This document shows positions 6,655 through 9,374 of a DNA stretch of 9,374 nt, piece by piece. The first letter of the stretch is position 1; every line of letters begins with the position of its first letter. The position numbers were made by a program, and so were the translations under genes. The DNA is from Caldifarciminota bacterium. GTDB taxonomy: Bacteria > WOR-3 > Hydrothermia > UBA1063 > CAJXJZ01. The notes beneath the pieces are model-generated. The model was not told the DNA's origin and searched no databases. It saw only the letters and a program-made list of their open reading frames with translations. Location: the NCBI GenBank assembly GCA_027073945.1, contig JALTEL010000026.1:1-9374 (forward strand). Direction: 5' to 3'.

Positions 6655-7400
6655 TCTTCTTCCCCCAAGTATATCTTCCTTACCATTTCATTTTCCCGAA
6701 TCTCCTCCGGTGCCCCTTGGCATACGATCTTACCGTGATGCATTACTACAATCCTTTGGGCAAGGGAAAATACCACCTTCATGTCATGTTCTGTAATAAT
6801 TAAAGTAAGCCCAAATTTTTCAGATAGCTCTTTAATCAGATACATTGTATTTTCTGTTTCCATTGGGTTCATGCCTGCTGTTGGTTCATCCAAAAGCAAC
6901 AACATAGGCTTCACCGCAATTGCCATACCAAGTTCCAATTTTCTCCTCTCCCCATATGAAAGAATATCAGCATTTTGGTTCTCCAAGTTCTTAAGACCCA
7001 TTTTCTCTATGATCTCAACTGTTTTTTTATTTATGGTATTAAGAGCTTCTACTGGCCAAAAAAAAATGAAGCTTTTAGATTCCCTTGCTAATACAGGAAT
7101 GCGGACATTTTTATATACACTTAGATTTTTAAAGACATTAGATATTTGGAAAGACCTACCTACTGACTTTCTTACGATTTTGTTTGGCGGGAGACCTGTA
7201 ATATCTTCGCCTCTAAACAAAATTCTGCCCTTGTCAGGCTTTAGAAGACCCGTCACAATATTAAAAAATGTCGTTTTCCCAGCACCATTTGGCCCAATCA
7301 AAGCAACAACTTCCCTCTGATTAACTTCCAAATCAAGATTGTCAACGGCATTAAGTTTACCAAAACTTTTGCATAAATTCTCAATTCTCAAAAAGCTCAT
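6642..7400 (-). CDS. livG: HAAT-family ABC transporter ATPase, LivG type
   Basis: Second ATPase of the importer, 252 aa, pairing with LivF beneath the LivH-LivM membrane channel. Walker A is GPNGAGKT (36-43), the Q-loop Gln is at 85 (GRSFQISNVF), the signature is LSYGERRKLELG (147-158), Walker B is LLLLDEP (167-173) and the switch histidine is His205 in TEHDM. LSYGE/Q followed by RRKLE, and PTAGMNP after Walker B, are typical of LivG rather than other ABC ATPases. The insert around 105-127 is in the variable region usual for LivG. Its ATG forms a 4-nt ATGA overlap with the livM stop and follows AGGGTG, so its translation is probably coupled to livM. The sequence appears fully functional, with no missing catalytic residue. 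Confidence 0.95.
   Translation of the reverse strand: MSFLRIENLCKSFGKLNAVDNLDLEVNQREVVALIGPNGAGKTTFFNIVTGLLKPDKGRILFRGEDITGLPPNKIVRKSVGRSFQISNVFKNLSVYKNVRIPVLARESKSFIFFWPVEALNTINKKTVEIIEKMGLKNLENQNADILSYGERRKLELGMAIAVKPMLLLLDEPTAGMNPMETENTMYLIKELSEKFGLTLIITEHDMKVVFSLAQRIVVMHHGKIVCQGAPEEIRENEMVRKIYLGEEDWLF
6661..6666 (-). promoter_or_regulatory. Ribosome binding site for the TTG start of livF
   Basis: Minus-strand GGGGGA, 6 nt before the TTG at 6654 and inside the livG coding region. With no ATG near the conserved LivF N-terminus, this site supports the TTG as the real start. Confidence 0.6.
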
Positions 7401-8359
7401 TTATTCACCCTTTTCATAGTTCTTATTCTTTCTGAGATAAACCCCATAATACCACTTGGTAGATAGATAATAAGAAAGATCAAGAGCAATCCGTACCAAA
7501 ACATCCAGTACTCTGTAAATTCCATTATCCATTCTTTTATCAAAATAAAAACAATAGATCCGATGATCGGACCAGAGATTGTATACATACCTCCAAGTAT
7601 GCTTATTAGTAAAGGCTCAGCAGATTTTGACCAATGTAACACATCTGGAGTAACTATCCCTTCCAAGGGAGCAAAAATTGCGCCTGAAACCCCCGCAAAA
7701 AATCCAGCAATTACAAACGAGCCCAATCTATAATTACTGATATTTAACCCTGAAAATTTAGTTTTCAATGGGTTATCTCTAATAGCTTGCAAGGTTTCAC
7801 CAAAAGGTGATTTTATAATTAGAGAGAGCGTGACTACAGAAAGTGAAACAATTAAAAGCACAAAATAATAATAATGAATTGAAGGAGAGAGATCAATTCC
7901 TAATAGGGTATGTCTTGGGATACCTACAATACCATCATCTCCTCCTGTTAAATTGATCCATTTATATGCGACAGCGTAGAAAATTTGCGAAAATGAAAGT
8001 GTCAAAATGGCGAAATAGAAGGCCCTGAGATGAATGCAAAAGAACCCAATTACCAAAGCTAAAAAGGCGCAAATCCCTGCACAAAATAGTATCGCCAATA
8101 GAAATGAAGTTTCAGTGTTCTTCAGCAACAAGGAGACCATATAGGCACCTACACCGAAAAAAGCCGCTTGCCCAAAAGATAGGAGACCTGTATACCCCAA
8201 CAACAAGTTCGTACTTTCAGCATATAAACTTATAACCAAAATTTCCGTCAATAAATAGATATAATACCCCGTTAAATAAAAAGGTACAAATATCAAGAAA
8301 AGGAAAAGGAAAGATATTAAATACATGGGTCTCATTAAGGTTTTTATCATTTTAGGCAT
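7397..8359 (-). CDS. livM: HAAT-family ABC transporter permease, LivM type
   Basis: Integral-membrane half of the importer channel, 320 aa, with strongly hydrophobic segments along its length (approximately 12-30, 36-55, 63-80, 86-108, 112-132, 163-182, 211-232, 247-275 and 284-304). LivM marks: GYTGLLSFGQAAFFGVGAY (55-73), TGGDDGIVGIP (138-148), the cytoplasmic ATPase-coupling loop with ETLQAIRDNPLKTKFSGLN (188-206), and ILGGMYTISGPIIG near residue 260. The annotated ATG at 8359 has GAGGA directly against it but AAGGG at 8 nt. A second in-frame ATG three codons in (8350) has GAGGA at 9 nt, so the true start may be either. It begins 23 nt after livH and overlaps livG by 4 nt. The C-terminus ends in a basic tail (ERIRTMKRVNK), consistent with a cytoplasmic end. 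Confidence 0.94.
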   Translation of the reverse strand: MPKMIKTLMRPMYLISFLFLFLIFVPFYLTGYYIYLLTEILVISLYAESTNLLLGYTGLLSFGQAAFFGVGAYMVSLLLKNTETSFLLAILFCAGICAFLALVIGFFCIHLRAFYFAILTLSFSQIFYAVAYKWINLTGGDDGIVGIPRHTLLGIDLSPSIHYYYFVLLIVSLSVVTLSLIIKSPFGETLQAIRDNPLKTKFSGLNISNYRLGSFVIAGFFAGVSGAIFAPLEGIVTPDVLHWSKSAEPLLISILGGMYTISGPIIGSIVFILIKEWIMEFTEYWMFWYGLLLIFLIIYLPSGIMGFISERIRTMKRVNK

Positions 8360-8382
8360 TCCTCAAACCCTTTTAAAAAGCA

Positions 8383-9258
8383 CTAAATTTGTTTCCCAAA
8401 AAAGCCCTCAGGCTTTGTCAGCAGAACAATGATTATTAAAATATAGGTGAACACCATTGCTAAGCCCGGCATATAATGCACACCGAATGTATTGATTTCG
8501 CCAACCAAAATAGAGCAAATAAATGCTCCTTTAATACTTCCAACTCCACCAATAATAATTATTGCAAATGCTAAGATAATTATACTATCTCCCATCCCGA
8601 GAGTTACTGCCATCAACGGTCCAGCCAAACCGCCCGCCAAACCTGCCAAAGCAGCTCCCATCATAAAAACAAGCGTGAAAAGCTTAGGGACATTTATACC
8701 TAAAGCACTTAGCATCTCTTTATTAGACGCTCCAGCCCGAATAATTTTCCCCAACTTTGTCTTATCGAAAATCAACCATAAAATCAGAGCAACACCAAAA
8801 CCAAAAAAAATCAAGAAAATACTATAAGTAGGGAAATTTACACCCCCTGGGAGGAGAATAGCTCCTGCCAAAACTTCCGGTGTCTTTATGCTTTTATAGG
8901 ACGTGCCCCAAAGGAATTTAGAAGAGTCTTCCAATATGAATATGAAACTGAATGTCATAAGAAGCTGTAACTCATGAGACCTTCCATAAATGCGTCTTAA
9001 CGGTAATAACTCAAAAACAGCTCCTATAACAGCTAGGGACAAAGTAGCAACAAATAAAGCAACAAAAAAATTGGATTGTAAGATATGAGTCATAAAATAA
9101 TAGGTGATATATGCACCAAACATATAGAAGCTTCCATGCGCAAAGTTTGGGATTTCTAACAGGCCAAATATGATTGTCAATCCGGAAGCAACAAGGAACA
9201 ACAACATCCCATACGACAAACCCATCATAAACTGCAAAAACACAAATCCAATATTCAT
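8383..9258 (-). CDS. livH: HAAT-family ABC transporter permease, LivH type
   Basis: The other channel subunit, 291 aa, partner of LivM. Family marks: GLLEIPNFAHGSFYMFGAY (32-50), matching the conserved INFAHG..YM.GAY of LivH proteins; LPLRRIYGRS (85-94); the coupling loop GKIIRAGASNKEMLSALGIN (170-189); and IIGGVGSIKGAF (235-246). Hydrophobic spans lie at roughly 5-32, 37-58, 62-84, 96-113, 144-164, 193-215, 225-251 and 262-281. The ATG start at 9258 has AAGGTG about 10 nt upstream; this Shine-Dalgarno touches the foot of a 16-bp stem in the leader. The stop is TAG. It is the first transporter gene inside the window. In this family the periplasmic binding protein gene is often directly upstream, but only 116 nt remain before the window edge, so this cannot be seen. 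The substrate is open: branched-chain amino acids or an organic/aromatic acid. Confidence 0.94.
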   Translation of the reverse strand: MNIGFVFLQFMMGLSYGMLLFLVASGLTIIFGLLEIPNFAHGSFYMFGAYITYYFMTHILQSNFFVALFVATLSLAVIGAVFELLPLRRIYGRSHELQLLMTFSFIFILEDSSKFLWGTSYKSIKTPEVLAGAILLPGGVNFPTYSIFLIFFGFGVALILWLIFDKTKLGKIIRAGASNKEMLSALGINVPKLFTLVFMMGAALAGLAGGLAGPLMAVTLGMGDSIIILAFAIIIIGGVGSIKGAFICSILVGEINTFGVHYMPGLAMVFTYILIIIVLLTKPEGFFGKQI

Positions 9259-9274
9259 TACAAAAATACACCTT

Positions 9275-9332
9275 CAGAAAGGAGATGGCTTTAGTTTGTG
9301 TGCCAATTTAAAATATAGCCATCCCCCCTCTG
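9275..9332 (-). promoter_or_regulatory. Leader or intergenic RNA hairpin in front of livH
   Basis: In minus-strand RNA, 9332-9317 (CAGAGGGGGGAUGGCU) pairs with 9290-9275 (AGCCAUCUCCUUUCUG) along all 16 positions: 13 Watson-Crick and 3 G-U pairs, with a 26-nt loop. The livH Shine-Dalgarno AAGGTG starts at the nucleotide next to the stem. A weak U-rich stretch (UAUUUUUGU) begins about 7 nt after it, too far for a standard intrinsic terminator. It may be a partial terminator, an mRNA-stabilising hairpin after an upstream gene, or a translational control element. Confidence 0.5.
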
Positions 9333-9374
9333 TTTTTAAAATCAGCCTTTCCGGATTCTCATACTTTTCTCATT

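Noticed and set aside
9277..9290. Plus-strand GAAAGGAGATGG resembling a ribosome site and start; the complement resembles the 16S rRNA 3' end
   Set aside because: The plus-strand frame from this ATG closes after eight codons (TAA), and the 16S likeness covers only about ten bases, so it is probably chance. The leader stem explains the sequence better.
9342..9374. Possible C-terminal codons of an upstream gene, ending at a minus-strand TGA at 9342-9344
   Set aside because: Only ten codons (ending RIRKG) are visible and no family can be recognised. Another frame also closes at a TGA at 9359-9361, so none can be chosen.
1..9374. CRISPR arrays, tRNA/rRNA genes, insertion sequences, phage or defence genes
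   Set aside because: No regularly spaced repeats, RNA-gene signatures, transposase motifs or terminal repeats were seen on either strand.

Overview
The window holds one co-oriented run of ten genes, all read on the minus strand, with no intact gene on the plus strand. Base composition is moderately AT-rich (roughly 40% GC by eye). Shine-Dalgarno sites are strong (AGGAG, GGGAGG or AAGGAGGG in front of most genes), and GTG and TTG starts are used. The gene content is a branched-chain-amino-acid-type ABC importer next to CoA-dependent beta-oxidation enzymes and an old-yellow-enzyme-type reductase. This would fit an anaerobic or facultative acid-degrading bacterium such as a Desulfobacterota or Clostridia-like lineage. 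That placement is inference and no marker gene here fixes it.

In order of transcription (right to left) the first block, 9258 to 5944, is livH-livM-livG-livF: two permeases and two ATPases of a HAAT-family importer. They are tightly packed, with a 23-nt gap, a 4-nt ATGA overlap and a 13-nt overlap. No substrate-binding protein gene is in the window; it could lie just beyond the right edge. A 16-bp RNA stem lies in the leader in front of livH. A 147-nt gap, the longest between genes, then holds a long AT-rich inverted repeat overlapping a candidate promoter.

The second block, 5795 to 135, starts with a GntR/FCD-type regulator. It is followed by a divergent crotonase (enoyl-CoA hydratase family), a thiolase, an OYE-family flavin reductase, a canonical crotonase and a 3-hydroxyacyl-CoA dehydrogenase. 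Gaps in this block are 25-78 nt and each gene has its own good Shine-Dalgarno, which fits one operon.

Together the genes read as a catabolic island. The importer would bring in an organic acid or amino acid and the regulator would sense it or its CoA ester. Hydratase, dehydrogenase and thiolase would carry out the last three steps of beta-oxidation, and the OYE protein would remove an awkward double bond (2,4-dienoyl-CoA or enone type). Acyl-CoA ligase and acyl-CoA dehydrogenase, needed to start such a pathway, are absent from the window and must be encoded elsewhere. The substrate cannot be read from the sequence.

The most notable details are four. The OYE protein has one cysteine of its iron-sulfur motif replaced by aspartate. 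The thiolase has an enlarged loop domain and QEAF where NEAF or HEAF is usual. One crotonase has a rewritten active-site segment. The inverted repeat looks like the regulator's own operator.
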